A DNA stretch of 64,000 bases, taken from the NCBI GenBank assembly GCA_020632925.1, contig JACKER010000009.1:62001-126000 (forward strand). Reading direction: 5' to 3'. Made by a program: the position numbers and the translations under genes. Source of the stretch: Alphaproteobacteria bacterium. Its GTDB lineage: Bacteria > Myxococcota_A > UBA796 > GCA-2862545. This document shows, piece by piece, positions 16,581 to 25,159 of the stretch. A model generated the notes under the pieces. That model was not told where the DNA came from. It saw only the letters and a program-made list of their open reading frames with translations, and did not search any database. Position 1 is the first letter of the stretch. Each line of letters opens with the position of its first letter.

Positions 16581-17479
16581 AGGTCGGGATCCTCGGAGGG
16601 GGCCGCTGGGGCCAGGCGCTCGCGCGGCTGGTGATGGCCGCCGGCCACGAGCCGCTCATCGCGTACACCGGCAAGAAGCCGCCGCACATCCTGCCGTCCA
16701 CGAACGTGCCGCCGAAGGCCAGCGAGCAGTGCGACCTGCTGCTCGTCGCCACCAGCGCGTCCGAGGTCCGCAACGCGATCCGGCTCTCCAAGCCCGGCCC
16801 GCGCAACCGGGTCGTGGTCGCTGGCCGCGGGCTCGAGCCGGGCAGCGCGAAGTGGCTCACCGACGTCGTGCTCGAGGAGTGCGACTGCCTGCGGGTGGGC
16901 GCGCTCGCCGGTCCGGCGCCGGTCGAGGAGATCCTCAACGGCGGCCTGTGCGCCGGGGTCATCGCCAGCCGGTACGAGGACGTCCGCCACCTGCTGACGA
17001 CCGCGCTGCACAGCAACCGGTACCGGGTGTACGAGTCCGAGGATCTCGGCGGCGTGCAGCTCACGGGAGCGACCGTGCCCGTGCTGGCCACGCTGATCGG
17101 CGTCGCGCGCAGCCTGCGCGGCGCGGGCGTGGGCATCCACGCGATGGTGCTGTCCCGCGGGCTCGAGGAGGCCGGGCGGCTCGCGCTGGCGATGGGCTTC
17201 GACCCCATGACCTTCGTGGGGCTCGCGGGCGTCGGCGACCTCGTCGCGGCCCAGGCCCTGCCCGGACACCCGAGCTACCAGGCGGGCGAGGCGCTCGCGA
17301 AGGGCGATCGGTCCCAGGGGCCCGAGGCGCTGGCCCGGGCGCTGGTGCGCCTGGCGTCCGCGAAGCGCGTCGAGCTGCCGCTGATCGGCGCGCTGGTCGC
17401 GATCTACGACGGCATGGACCCGCTCGAGGCGGTGCAGCTGCTGATGGCCCGCGCGCCGACCCGCGAGCACCAGCGGTGA
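16577..17479 (+). CDS. degenerate glycerol-3-phosphate dehydrogenase (GpsA-like)
   Basis: A 300-residue protein with the GpsA fold: ILGGGRWGQALA is the NAD(P) Rossmann motif and FVGLAGVGDLVAA matches the conserved FxGLAGxGDL block. Most catalytic positions are changed. The NxxKG lysine region reads VVVAGRGLE (Lys to Arg), the ALKN motif with the key lysine reads GATVPVL, and the Thr after GDL is Ala. It is also ~30 residues short. It may bind nucleotide without oxidising glycerol phosphate, or use another substrate. It overlaps the PlsB-like gene by GTGA and the next gene by GTGA. Confidence 0.75.
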   Translation: MKVGILGGGRWGQALARLVMAAGHEPLIAYTGKKPPHILPSTNVPPKASEQCDLLLVATSASEVRNAIRLSKPGPRNRVVVAGRGLEPGSAKWLTDVVLEECDCLRVGALAGPAPVEEILNGGLCAGVIASRYEDVRHLLTTALHSNRYRVYESEDLGGVQLTGATVPVLATLIGVARSLRGAGVGIHAMVLSRGLEEAGRLALAMGFDPMTFVGLAGVGDLVAAQALPGHPSYQAGEALAKGDRSQGPEALARALVRLASAKRVELPLIGALVAIYDGMDPLEAVQLLMARAPTREHQR

Positions 17480-17937
17480 TCGCGCTCGTCGGGCTGCTCG
17501 CCACCGCCGCGCACGCGAAGTGCCTCGGCGGCTCGGAGGTCACGTTCTCTCCGGGCGTCACCGGCTGCGTCGTGGACTCGGGGATCGCGGTCCAGATCCG
17601 GCGGTTCGGTCCGCCGCAGGCGTTCGCGCTCGCCGAGGACGGCGCGCCGGTGCTCGAGAGCGTCGCCGCGGTCGACCTCGACGGCGACCCGAGCCTCGAG
17701 TGGGTCCTCGTGCAGCGCTGCCCCACCGACCAGGAGGGCTGCGGCACCGAGCGCACGTGGATCGTCGACCCCGATCCCGACCCCGAGGGGTATCCAGCGA
17801 CCTACGAGCTGCCGCCCGGCGAGGTCTGGGTGACGGCGGGCATGGTGCTGATCGCCCGCGGCCAGACCGCCACCTGCACCACACTGCACCTGGGGGGGAC
17901 ATGGTCCTGCGGCACGTTCCGCCGATCGGCGCCCTGA
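17476..17937 (+). CDS. small secreted protein of unknown function
   Basis: A 153-residue protein starting at a GTG that overlaps the previous stop. The N-terminus IALVGLLATAAHA is a short signal peptide with an AHA cleavage site. The mature part contains six to eight Cys, in pairs such as CLGG and CVVD and CPTDQEGCG, suggesting disulfides, and LDGDPSLEWVL, which recurs in the next gene as LDGDPRAEVLI. The two neighbours may therefore be related secreted proteins. No known family recognised. Confidence 0.6.
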   Translation: MIALVGLLATAAHAKCLGGSEVTFSPGVTGCVVDSGIAVQIRRFGPPQAFALAEDGAPVLESVAAVDLDGDPSLEWVLVQRCPTDQEGCGTERTWIVDPDPDPEGYPATYELPPGEVWVTAGMVLIARGQTATCTTLHLGGTWSCGTFRRSAP

Positions 17938-18719
17938 CGGCGCTGACCTGCCTGGCCTGCGGTGGGCTGGGCGGCGGCGAGCCCGACGAGCCCCCTCCCC
18001 CGGCGCCGATCGCGGCGGACGAGGGCTGCGTGGAGCCGGGCTGCGCGGTGGTCGGGCCGAACCTGCAGGTCCGGTCGCACGAGGGCCGCCTGGTCGTGTT
18101 CGTGGACGGCCGCGCGACCGGCGACCGGTTCACCGACGGCCTCGTGCGGGCCGTCGAGCTGGACGGTGACCCGCGCGCGGAGGTCCTGATCTCGCGCGAC
18201 TGCGGCGGCAACGGCTGCCTGCCGGACTGGTGGGTGCTGGACTGCGCCGGCGGCGGGCGTTGCGACGAGGTGCCGCTGATCGAGCAGGTCCCCGAGCTCC
18301 GCGTGGTCGAGGGCAGCAACGCCCGGCACGCGCTGTGGGTCCTCGGTCAGGGCACGATCACGTGCCTCGAGCTCGTCCGCGGCCGCCCCGTGCCGTGCGA
18401 CGGGTGGGTCGAGGTCGGCGATCCGCCCCAGGCCGTGCTCGCGCCCTCCTCCCCGCCCGGCGACGCCGACGACGGCAAGGTCGTGGCCTCGCTCACGGTC
18501 GACCTCGACGGCGACGGACGCAAGGAGGACATCGCTTGCAGCTGGTGGAGCCGCGCGCAGCTCGTGAACTGCCGGACCACGCTGCACGGCGTGGAGGCCA
18601 CCGTCCCGGCCGCACCCTCGGTCGAGATCCTGTCCACCCGCACCGAGGGTGTCCTCGACGTCCGCGCCAACGGCCTCACCGGACGTTGGGACGGCGGCGG
18701 GTGGGTCTTCCCCTGGTGA
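17901..18719 (+). CDS. putative lipoprotein with repeated VxLDGD motif
   Basis: A 272-residue protein. The leader ALTALTCLACGG ends in a plausible lipobox (LAC). The mature part has several Cys and two copies of an acidic strand-loop motif, VELDGDPRAEVL and VDLDGDGRKEDI, resembling the calcium-binding loops of FG-GAP/integrin-like repeats. ATG 17901 is preceded by GGGGGGGA; it overlaps the upstream gene by 37 bp in another frame. Together with the previous gene it looks like a secreted pair of unknown role. Confidence 0.6.
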   Translation: MVLRHVPPIGALTALTCLACGGLGGGEPDEPPPPAPIAADEGCVEPGCAVVGPNLQVRSHEGRLVVFVDGRATGDRFTDGLVRAVELDGDPRAEVLISRDCGGNGCLPDWWVLDCAGGGRCDEVPLIEQVPELRVVEGSNARHALWVLGQGTITCLELVRGRPVPCDGWVEVGDPPQAVLAPSSPPGDADDGKVVASLTVDLDGDGRKEDIACSWWSRAQLVNCRTTLHGVEATVPAAPSVEILSTRTEGVLDVRANGLTGRWDGGGWVFPW

Positions 18720-18732
18720 ACCCGGAGCGTCC

Positions 18733-19098
18733 TTGCGTCCGAACCTGAACCCGCCCCCCGTGACCGATGCCGCCCGCCAGAAGATGGAGGGGCTCCACGC
18801 CGACGTGGTGGACGCCGTCCGCCAGGCGATCGCCGCGCACGACGTCGTGGTCGTCGGGATGGCCTGGAACCAGCCCGTCCGCCTGGCGCGTCGGTCCCTC
18901 GAACAGGCCGGTATCGAATACCACTACCACGAGATCGGGAACTACCTGGGCATGTGGCGTGAGCGGCTCGCAGTCAAGCTCTGGTCGGGCTGGCCGACGT
19001 TCCCTCAGGTGTTCGTGAAGGGCACGCTGATCGGAGGCGAGGCGTTGACCAGGCAGGCGCTCGAGGACGGATCGCTGTCAGCGCTGCTGAAGGGCTGA
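18733..19098 (+). CDS. glutaredoxin-like protein lacking the catalytic cysteine
   Basis: A 121-residue protein. From about residue 33, DVVVVGMAWNQPVRLARRSL followed by TFPQVFVKGTLIGG follows the glutaredoxin fold: strand 1, active-site loop, then the cis-Pro TxPxVF and GG glutathione-binding motifs. The position of CPYC or CGFS reads WNQP, so there is no thiol there or anywhere in the protein. It may bind glutathione or a partner without redox activity. The TTG start at 18733 is chosen because GGAG lies 5 bp upstream; the longer frame covers the previous gene. Confidence 0.65.
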   Translation: MRPNLNPPPVTDAARQKMEGLHADVVDAVRQAIAAHDVVVVGMAWNQPVRLARRSLEQAGIEYHYHEIGNYLGMWRERLAVKLWSGWPTFPQVFVKGTLIGGEALTRQALEDGSLSALLKG

Positions 19099-19101
19099 GC
19101 C

Positions 19102-20106
19102 GTGTGGGTCGGCTGGTGGCTCGTGGCCGAGGCCCGTCCGCGCAAGCCGACGCAGCCGCCCACGACCCCGGTCGCGCCAGCACCGCCCGCGATCGGCGGG
19201 GACGACGGCGCGGCGATCACCCTGCCGCCGCTCGCGGGTCCGACGGAGATCCCGAACCTCGACGGCCTCGCCCGCGACACCGCGACCTTCACGCTCGAGG
19301 TCGACCTGTCCGCGCTGGCCGAGCTCGACGAGCAGCAGGTGGACGCGCTGTTCACCCTGCTGGCCGCCGATCCGGGCTGGCGTGTCGGTCGCGACGAGAG
19401 CGGCGCCCGGATGGCCTTCCTCCGCGCCGACGGCCAGGGGGTGCGGGGCTGGACGCTCGGCAAGGACCGGTGCGCGTCGTTCGTGGTCCGGGAGGCACCC
19501 GATCCCCGCTGGGAGCAAGGCGGCAACGTCGTCAGCACCCACGCCGGCGCCGATCCCATCCGGGCCCGCGCCTATCGACCGACGGGTGGGACCTGCTCGA
19601 CGTTCACCACCGCGGTGCGGGTGACGGGTGCCGTGGAGGTCGACGTGTTCGAGGCCGGTGCCGTCGACGCTCGGCGCTTCACGCTCGACGGGCTGGACCG
19701 CCTGGCGCAGGTCGTCGCCGTCGCCCGGCCGCTGGCGCCCACCCTCGTCGCCAACGGCCACGATCCGCTGGGCGAGCCGCCCGTACCGTTCCCGGGTCCG
19801 CCCGTGAGCTCGCCCGGCCCGGGGCTGCTCACCATGACCGGCGCGGTCGACCCCGGCAAGCCGGCCTGGGTGTGGGCGCGGGTCCTCGATCCGTCGGGTG
19901 CGCCCTTCGCCGAGCCCACCCTCGCCGCCGCCTCCCTCGAGCGCCCCGGCTGGTCGCCCGCCGGAGACGGGACCTTCCCCGTCGCCTCGACCGCGCGCGT
20001 CCCTCCGGGTCCGGCGTTCGACGGGACGCTCGAGTGGTGGGCGGTCGCCGACGACGGCGTCCCCTGGCTCCTCGGCGCCACGTCCGTCACGATCCCTGCC
20101 CGCTGA
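19102..20106 (+). CDS. protein of unknown function with Pro-rich N-terminus
   Basis: A 334-residue protein, GTG start 3 bp after the previous stop. The N-terminus has a short hydrophobic stretch (WVGWWLVAEA), too short for a confident signal peptide, then a proline-rich linker (PPTTPVAPAPPA). The rest has alternating strands and a C-terminal ~100-residue segment rich in Gly and Trp. No family recognised; export is possible but unproven. Confidence 0.5.
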   Translation: MWVGWWLVAEARPRKPTQPPTTPVAPAPPAIGGDDGAAITLPPLAGPTEIPNLDGLARDTATFTLEVDLSALAELDEQQVDALFTLLAADPGWRVGRDESGARMAFLRADGQGVRGWTLGKDRCASFVVREAPDPRWEQGGNVVSTHAGADPIRARAYRPTGGTCSTFTTAVRVTGAVEVDVFEAGAVDARRFTLDGLDRLAQVVAVARPLAPTLVANGHDPLGEPPVPFPGPPVSSPGPGLLTMTGAVDPGKPAWVWARVLDPSGAPFAEPTLAAASLERPGWSPAGDGTFPVASTARVPPGPAFDGTLEWWAVADDGVPWLLGATSVTIPAR

Positions 20107-20133
20107 CGGCTATACTGCGCGCTCGGAGGCACG

Positions 20134-20682
20134 ATGCTGGCGCTGCTGTGGTCGGGATTCGCGTTCGCGGACTGCTCGCTGACCGAGGACCTGCTCTTCC
20201 AGGCCTCGACCGCGTCGGACGTCAGCGCGCCGCGCGCGGGCGAGGTCCTGAGCTGGACCATCACGAGGGGTCGCAAGCCGGCGGCCTCGGGGACGACCGC
20301 CGACTCCTGCGAGGAGATCGGCATCATCGAGGTCGCGATGCAGCGACCCGCGGACGACACCGACACCGACGACACCGTCGGGTACCTCCCCGTGATCCGC
20401 GAGGGTGACACGCCAGACGGCATGGTGCTCCCGGACACCCCCCTGTCCGGGCCGAACGTGCGCATCCTGTGGAACGACGGCGCGGTCAACCAGCAGGACG
20501 CGATCGAGTTCACGCTGAACCTCATCGCGGTGGACACCGCCGGCAACGTCGGTGGCTCGAGCGAGGACATCGAGATCTTCGACGACGGCGTGGGCGCGGC
20601 CTGCGACGTGGCCGGCGGCACCTCGGTCGGTTGGCTCGCGGCCGGTGTCCTGCTGTTCGGGCTCCGCCGCCGCCAGCGCTGA
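20134..20682 (+). CDS. secreted protein with a C-terminal membrane/Arg sorting tail
   Basis: A 182-residue protein. A short signal peptide (LLWSGFAFA) precedes a mature part with a DTDTDD stretch. The C-terminus is CDVAGGTSVGWLAAGVLLFGL followed by RRRQR: one Cys, a hydrophobic helix, then an Arg cluster, the layout of MYXO-CTERM-type surface-anchoring signals. ATG 20134 has GGAGG 5 bp upstream and TATACT at 20111 could be a -10 element. Function otherwise unknown. Confidence 0.65.
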   Translation: MLALLWSGFAFADCSLTEDLLFQASTASDVSAPRAGEVLSWTITRGRKPAASGTTADSCEEIGIIEVAMQRPADDTDTDDTVGYLPVIREGDTPDGMVLPDTPLSGPNVRILWNDGAVNQQDAIEFTLNLIAVDTAGNVGGSSEDIEIFDDGVGAACDVAGGTSVGWLAAGVLLFGLRRRQR

Positions 20683-20703
20683 CGCGAAGCTCGACCGGGT
20701 CCT

Positions 20704-22098
20704 TCAGGTCGGGTCGAACGCGGGCACCACCGGCCCGAGGCCCGAGCCGAAGTGCGTGTCCAGCCAGTCCACGAAGGTCGCCGCCAGCGGCCCGAGGCTC
20801 GGCCCCACCGGCGTCCGCTCCCGGTCGAGCGACAGGTTGGCGTAGCCGCCGGACACGCCGGGGCCGATGGTCGCGATGCCGTTCGCCGGCTCTTCGTCGC
20901 CGACCGCCACGAAGCGCCCGTCCCGCAGCTGCAGGCGAGCGCGCACCGTGTTGCGCAGCGTCCGGTCGAAGACCACACCGAAGGAGCCGTTGCGCTCGGC
21001 GTCCGCGGTGGAGAGCAGGACGCGCTCGAGCGCCAAGGGGTCGACGGGCGGCACAAGGCGCTCGACCAGCGCGTCCGACAGGAACGTGAACGGCACGGCA
21101 GGCGCCATCATCGTCAGCGCAGCGCCGACGCGGGGGTTCAGCTCGGTCGGCCGGAAACCGTCGGCCGTCATCACCCCGTCCACCGTGAAGGCGCCGCGGT
21201 AGTCCAGGGTCCCGCGCAGGTGCTCGCCGACGCGACGCACCACGTCCCGCAGCTCCTCGCGCCTGGCCGGAGGCGGATCCCAGTACGTCCCCCCGCGGAG
21301 GTAGAGGAAGCCCGACGGCGTCCGGTCCGTACGCACCACCACCATCTCCGCCGGGCGGAGCACCACCACGTGGTCCGGGAAGACGATGCCGTGCGCCGAG
21401 CACGGGATGCCGGCCAGGAAGGGCATCACCCGCGCCGCGTCGCAGCGGGACGCGAGGTGGGTCGCCGCGCGCACCGCGCTCGCCTCGTCCGTCACGTGGC
21501 AGGTGTAGGTGGCGCCTCCGTGGAACCCGGCCCGCGCGTCGCCGGACCACACCGTCCCCTCCCCTCGATCGAGCCGGGCGGCGGCGGCGGTCAGCGCCTC
21601 GAGCGTGACGGGCACGACCTCGAACGGCGCCCGCGGCACGCCCACCTCGTCCCACAGGCGGTCCACGACCGTCTTGTCGTCCAGCGCCTGCCAGCGTCGA
21701 TCCCGCGCCCCCCAGAACGGACGCCCCGCCACCGGCCGCCCGTCGCTGAAGAACGCCCCCAGCACCGCGAGCTCGCGCCCCGGATCGAACCGTTCCACGG
21801 CCGCTGCCACGCTGTCCGGCAGGTCCCGCAGGGCGTCCTCCGCCGCGTGGATCCCGTCCATCATCGGCATCTGGGGGAGCGAGAGCTGGTGCAGCTCGCA
21901 GGTCTCCGGATCGGGCGGCCCGCCCGTCCCCTGCCGCGCGGCGATCCCCAGCACCCCGGGGCTGCCCCAGGCCTTCAGGCGTCGGGCGGTCGCGGCTACG
22001 GCCCCGTCGACCTCGGTCGCGACGATCCAGCGGCGCGCTCCGTAGAGATCCCCGAGCCAGGCGTCCAGCTCGTCGAGCACTCGCGCGTCGTCCGTCAC
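20704..22098 (-). CDS. ATP-grasp family protein
   Basis: A 464-residue protein. LDDKTVVDRLWDEVGVP matches the start of the ATP-grasp fold, where the Lys binds ATP, and the segment YRGAFTVDGVMTADGFRPTELNPRVG carries the Glu/Asn Mg-ATP site (ELNPR). These enzymes ligate a carboxylate to an amine or thiol through an acyl phosphate. The N-terminal ~100 residues look like a pre-grasp domain. No peptide, lanthipeptide or amino-acid ligase partner lies alongside. The gene is alone on the minus strand between two plus-strand operons, so the substrate is unknown. Confidence 0.75.
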   Translation of the reverse strand: MTDDARVLDELDAWLGDLYGARRWIVATEVDGAVAATARRLKAWGSPGVLGIAARQGTGGPPDPETCELHQLSLPQMPMMDGIHAAEDALRDLPDSVAAAVERFDPGRELAVLGAFFSDGRPVAGRPFWGARDRRWQALDDKTVVDRLWDEVGVPRAPFEVVPVTLEALTAAAARLDRGEGTVWSGDARAGFHGGATYTCHVTDEASAVRAATHLASRCDAARVMPFLAGIPCSAHGIVFPDHVVVLRPAEMVVVRTDRTPSGFLYLRGGTYWDPPPARREELRDVVRRVGEHLRGTLDYRGAFTVDGVMTADGFRPTELNPRVGAALTMMAPAVPFTFLSDALVERLVPPVDPLALERVLLSTADAERNGSFGVVFDRTLRNTVRARLQLRDGRFVAVGDEEPANGIATIGPGVSGGYANLSLDRERTPVGPSLGPLAATFVDWLDTHFGSGLGPVVPAFDPT

Positions 22099-22242
22099 GC
22101 CCCCCTCCCCGCCGGCAGGGTAGCGCGGACGAGGCTCGTCGTGGCGAGGGTCCCCGCCCCACCATGACCCGAACGGTGGCCGCTCGGGTTACCCTCATCC
22201 GGTCGCGCGGCCGATGAGGGCATCGCGACGAGGGGTCGAACC

Positions 22243-22629
22243 ATGTTCGGTCTGGGCACCGGGGAGCTGCTGGTGGTCGCGGCGATCGCGCTGCTGGTCA
22301 TCGGTCCGGAGCGCCTGCCCCGCGTGATGCGGACGCTCGGCCAGTACTACGGGCAGCTGCGTCGAACGGCCGACGACCTGCGTCGGGCCTTCGTCATGGA
22401 GGCGGACCGGCAGGACGCGGAGGAGCGGTACCGGCAGCTCCGCGAGCGCCGCCAGAAGGAGATCGACGCCCGGAAGCAGCGCGAGGCCGAGCAGGCCCCA
22501 GCGGCCGAGCCCGAAGCAGCGGCGGCGGAGGCGCCCGACGAGGAGGCCACCGTGCTCGCCCAGGACGCGATCGTCCCCAACGACATCCCGCCCGACGCGC
22601 CGCACCCCTCGCTCGGCGGTGACCGGTGA
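22243..22629 (+). CDS. tatB: Sec-independent translocase protein TatB
   Basis: A 128-residue protein with one N-terminal membrane helix (MFGLGTGELLVVAAIALLVI) followed by GPERLPRVMRTLG, the conserved GPxRLP hinge and amphipathic helix of TatA/TatB. The acidic C-terminal tail is longer than in TatA, and the gene is directly upstream of tatC with a GTGA overlap, which favours TatB. With TatC it forms the twin-arginine signal receptor for folded proteins. No separate tatA is visible here. Confidence 0.88.
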   Translation: MFGLGTGELLVVAAIALLVIGPERLPRVMRTLGQYYGQLRRTADDLRRAFVMEADRQDAEERYRQLRERRQKEIDARKQREAEQAPAAEPEAAAAEAPDEEATVLAQDAIVPNDIPPDAPHPSLGGDR

Positions 22630-23396
22630 GCGCCCGACCCGAGCCGGAGCCGCCGGCGAACGAGGTCGACGCGTACCGCATGCCGCTGCTCGACCACCTC
22701 CGGGAGCTCCGCAACCGGATGATGTGGTCGTTCGGTGCGTTGTTCGCCGGGACGCTCGTGTCCATGGCATTCGCGACCGAGATCCTGGACTTCGTCCGTG
22801 CACCGGTCGACCAGGCGCTGCTCGCCCAGGGCATCGACGGCGGCCTGTCCATCGTCGGGTCCCCCTTCGAGGGCGTCACCGTGTGGCTCAATGCCGCGAT
22901 GATCGGCGGGGTGACCCTCGCGTCGCCCGTGATCGCCTGGCACGTGTGGGGCTTCGTCGCGCCCGGCCTGTACAACACGGAGAAGCGCTTCGTCGGCCCG
23001 CTCGCGATGTCGTCGACGATCCTGTTCCTGATGGGGGCGGGCTTCGCCTACTACGTGCTCTTCCCCATCGCCTTCCCGTTCTTCTTCACGGTGGTCGACG
23101 CGAACGTCTCCCTGTCCTTCCAGGGATACCTCTCGGCCGTCCTCAAGATGCTCGTGGCCTTCGGCGTGTGCTTCCAGCTGCCGGTCGCGGTCTTCTTCCT
23201 CGCGCGCCTCGGCCTCGTCGACGGGCGTGACCTGTGGGAGTCCTTCCGGTACGCGATCGTCGCGATCTTCGTGGTGGCGGCGATCATCACGCCCCCGGAC
23301 GTGTTGTCACAGACGCTGCTCGCCATCCCGCTCCTGGTGCTCTACTTCGTCTCGATCGCGGTCGCGGCGCTGGTGACGACCAAGAAGCGGGAATGA
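22626..23396 (+). CDS. tatC: Sec-independent translocase protein TatC
   Basis: A 256-residue polytopic protein with six hydrophobic segments. PLLDHLRELRNRM near residue 20 is the TatC signature, and the first periplasmic loop and FVAPGLYNTEKRFV match the family. TatC binds the twin-arginine signal peptide. The GTG start overlaps the tatB stop, and the tatC stop overlaps the ATG of the ClC gene, so the three are one operon. Confidence 0.93.
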   Translation: MSARPEPEPPANEVDAYRMPLLDHLRELRNRMMWSFGALFAGTLVSMAFATEILDFVRAPVDQALLAQGIDGGLSIVGSPFEGVTVWLNAAMIGGVTLASPVIAWHVWGFVAPGLYNTEKRFVGPLAMSSTILFLMGAGFAYYVLFPIAFPFFFTVVDANVSLSFQGYLSAVLKMLVAFGVCFQLPVAVFFLARLGLVDGRDLWESFRYAIVAIFVVAAIITPPDVLSQTLLAIPLLVLYFVSIAVAALVTTKKRE

Positions 23397-25066
23397 AGCC
23401 CTGGACGCGCGATCCGGCGCTGCGCCTGTTGGGCCTGGGCGCCGCGGCGGGCGTCGTGGGAGGGCTGGCTGCCGGGCTGTTCGATGGCGTGCGCCTGCTC
23501 GTGGCGCTGGTGTGCGTCGCTCCTGGACCCTCACCCTGGATCGCCGCGCTGGTGCCGATCCCCGCCGGCGCGTTGGCCGGGTGGCTCGTGGAGCGCACCA
23601 CGACCCGACGCCAGCTCGGGATGTCCGGCCTCGTCGAGCGCCTGCAGCTCCGCGGGGGGCGGGTCCCGCTGGTGGACGCAGCCCTCGGGGCGTTGGGTGG
23701 CGCGCTCGCCGTCGGCTCGGGCCACAGCGGTGGGCGCGAGGCACCGGTGGCCGCGATCGCCGCCGCGATCGGTGCGATGGGCGGGGAACGCGCGGGGTCG
23801 CGCCCGCGGGAGCTGCGGATCCTGGCAGCGTCGGCCGCCGCCGCCGGCATCGCCGCCTCCTTCGCCACCCCCCTCGGCTCCGCGGTGTTCGGGCTCGAGG
23901 TGCTGCTGGGGTCGTTCGCGCTCGACGCCTTCGGACCGATGGTGGCGGCGACCGTCGTCGGCACCGCGCTCGGCCAGGTGCTGCTCGGCGACCGGGTGGC
24001 GCTGCAGGTGGGGGCGCTGGTGCCGGGCCCGATGCTCGAGTGGCCGCTGTTCGGGGTCCTCGGTGCGGCGGCCGGCCTGACCGCCATCGGGTGGCGTCGG
24101 GCGCTGGAGCTGGCGGACAGCGCGGTCGGCGCCACGGGGCTCCCCGGCGCGGGCGCGGGCGCGCTGGCGGGGGCGGCTGCGGGCCTGTGCATCCTGGTGG
24201 GGCTGCCGCAGGTCGCGGGCACCAGCTACCCCTTCGTCCGCCAGCTGCTGCTGGAGCCGGGCGGAGTCCCGCTCGGGGTGCTGGCGCTGGTGCTGCTGGC
24301 CAAGGTGGCGACGGGCGCGCTCACCTGGGGTGGTCGGACGGGAGCGGGGCTGCTCGCACCCCTGCTGGTGGTCGGCGCCGTGCTGGGCGTGCTCGTGGGA
24401 CGATCGCTCGACACCGTCTGGCCGGCCCTGCAGACGGGCGCTGGTGTGTACGGTGTGATCGGCATGGGAGCGCTGGCGGCCGCGACCCTGCGCGCGCCGG
24501 TCGCGATGACGCTCGTGGTCTTCGAGCTCACCCAGAGCACGACGGTCGTGCCGCCCATGTTGCTCGCGACCGCGGTGGCGACGTTGGTGGCCCGCGCGCT
24601 CGACCCCTCCTCGCTGATCGAGTCGCAGCTCCTCCACCGCGGGGTGGACCTGCACGAGCGGCTCCCCGCCGACCTGCGCGCGGTGAGCATCAGCGACCTG
24701 CGCCGCTCCGAGCCCCCGGTGGTGGTGCGCGCCGACGCCGATCGGGCGGCCGTGCTCGCCGCGTTCCGCGGGACCCGCGACGACCTGGTGTGGGTGGTGG
24801 ACGCCGACGGCCACTACCTCGGCGCCATCGACGTGCAGGACGTGCTGGACGCCGTGGTCGACGACCTGTCGAGGACCGCGGAGGGCCTGTCCCGCCCGCT
24901 GCCCACCCTCCGCGCCGCCGGGGTGGCCGCCGACGCTGTCGCACCCTTCGGTTCGGTGGACGCCGACGAGCTGCCGGTGGTGGACGAGGCGGGACGACTC
25001 GTGGGCGTGGTCGAGGAGCGGTCGCTCCTACGGCTCCTGGAGGCGCCCGTCACGGAAGAACCGTGA
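23393..25066 (+). CDS. ClC-family chloride channel/antiporter with CBS pair
   Basis: A 557-residue protein. The membrane part has the ClC motifs in slightly divergent form: GSGHSGGREAPVA corresponds to GSGIPxxxG plus GREGP and keeps the gating Glu, and GGRTGAGLLAPLLVVGA corresponds to GGxxxGxFxPxLxxGA. The retained Glu suggests H+/Cl- exchange rather than a pure channel. The last ~130 residues form two CBS domains (about residues 430-550), which usually bind adenine nucleotides. The ATG overlaps the tatC stop (ATGA). Confidence 0.85.
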   Translation: MKPWTRDPALRLLGLGAAAGVVGGLAAGLFDGVRLLVALVCVAPGPSPWIAALVPIPAGALAGWLVERTTTRRQLGMSGLVERLQLRGGRVPLVDAALGALGGALAVGSGHSGGREAPVAAIAAAIGAMGGERAGSRPRELRILAASAAAAGIAASFATPLGSAVFGLEVLLGSFALDAFGPMVAATVVGTALGQVLLGDRVALQVGALVPGPMLEWPLFGVLGAAAGLTAIGWRRALELADSAVGATGLPGAGAGALAGAAAGLCILVGLPQVAGTSYPFVRQLLLEPGGVPLGVLALVLLAKVATGALTWGGRTGAGLLAPLLVVGAVLGVLVGRSLDTVWPALQTGAGVYGVIGMGALAAATLRAPVAMTLVVFELTQSTTVVPPMLLATAVATLVARALDPSSLIESQLLHRGVDLHERLPADLRAVSISDLRRSEPPVVVRADADRAAVLAAFRGTRDDLVWVVDADGHYLGAIDVQDVLDAVVDDLSRTAEGLSRPLPTLRAAGVAADAVAPFGSVDADELPVVDEAGRLVGVVEERSLLRLLEAPVTEEP

Positions 25067-25119
25067 CGGCTCACGGGCGCGCACCTCCGAATCCCGGCGT
25101 TCGGCCGTCCGCCGTCGCA

Positions 25120-25135
25120 TGGCACACACGTTGCT
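25120..25135 (+). promoter_or_regulatory. sigma-54 (RpoN) promoter
   Basis: TGGCACACACGTTGCT fits the consensus TGGCAYRNNNNTTGCW at every fixed position, with GG and GC exactly one helical turn apart. The predicted transcript start is near 25146, and the GGAGG of the permease gene lies at 25150-25154. It lies in a 93-bp gap behind the ClC gene. It predicts RpoN- and enhancer-dependent control of the SLC13-type permease. Confidence 0.65.
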
Positions 25136-25159
25136 TTGCGCCTGCCCTCGGAGGTGCCC

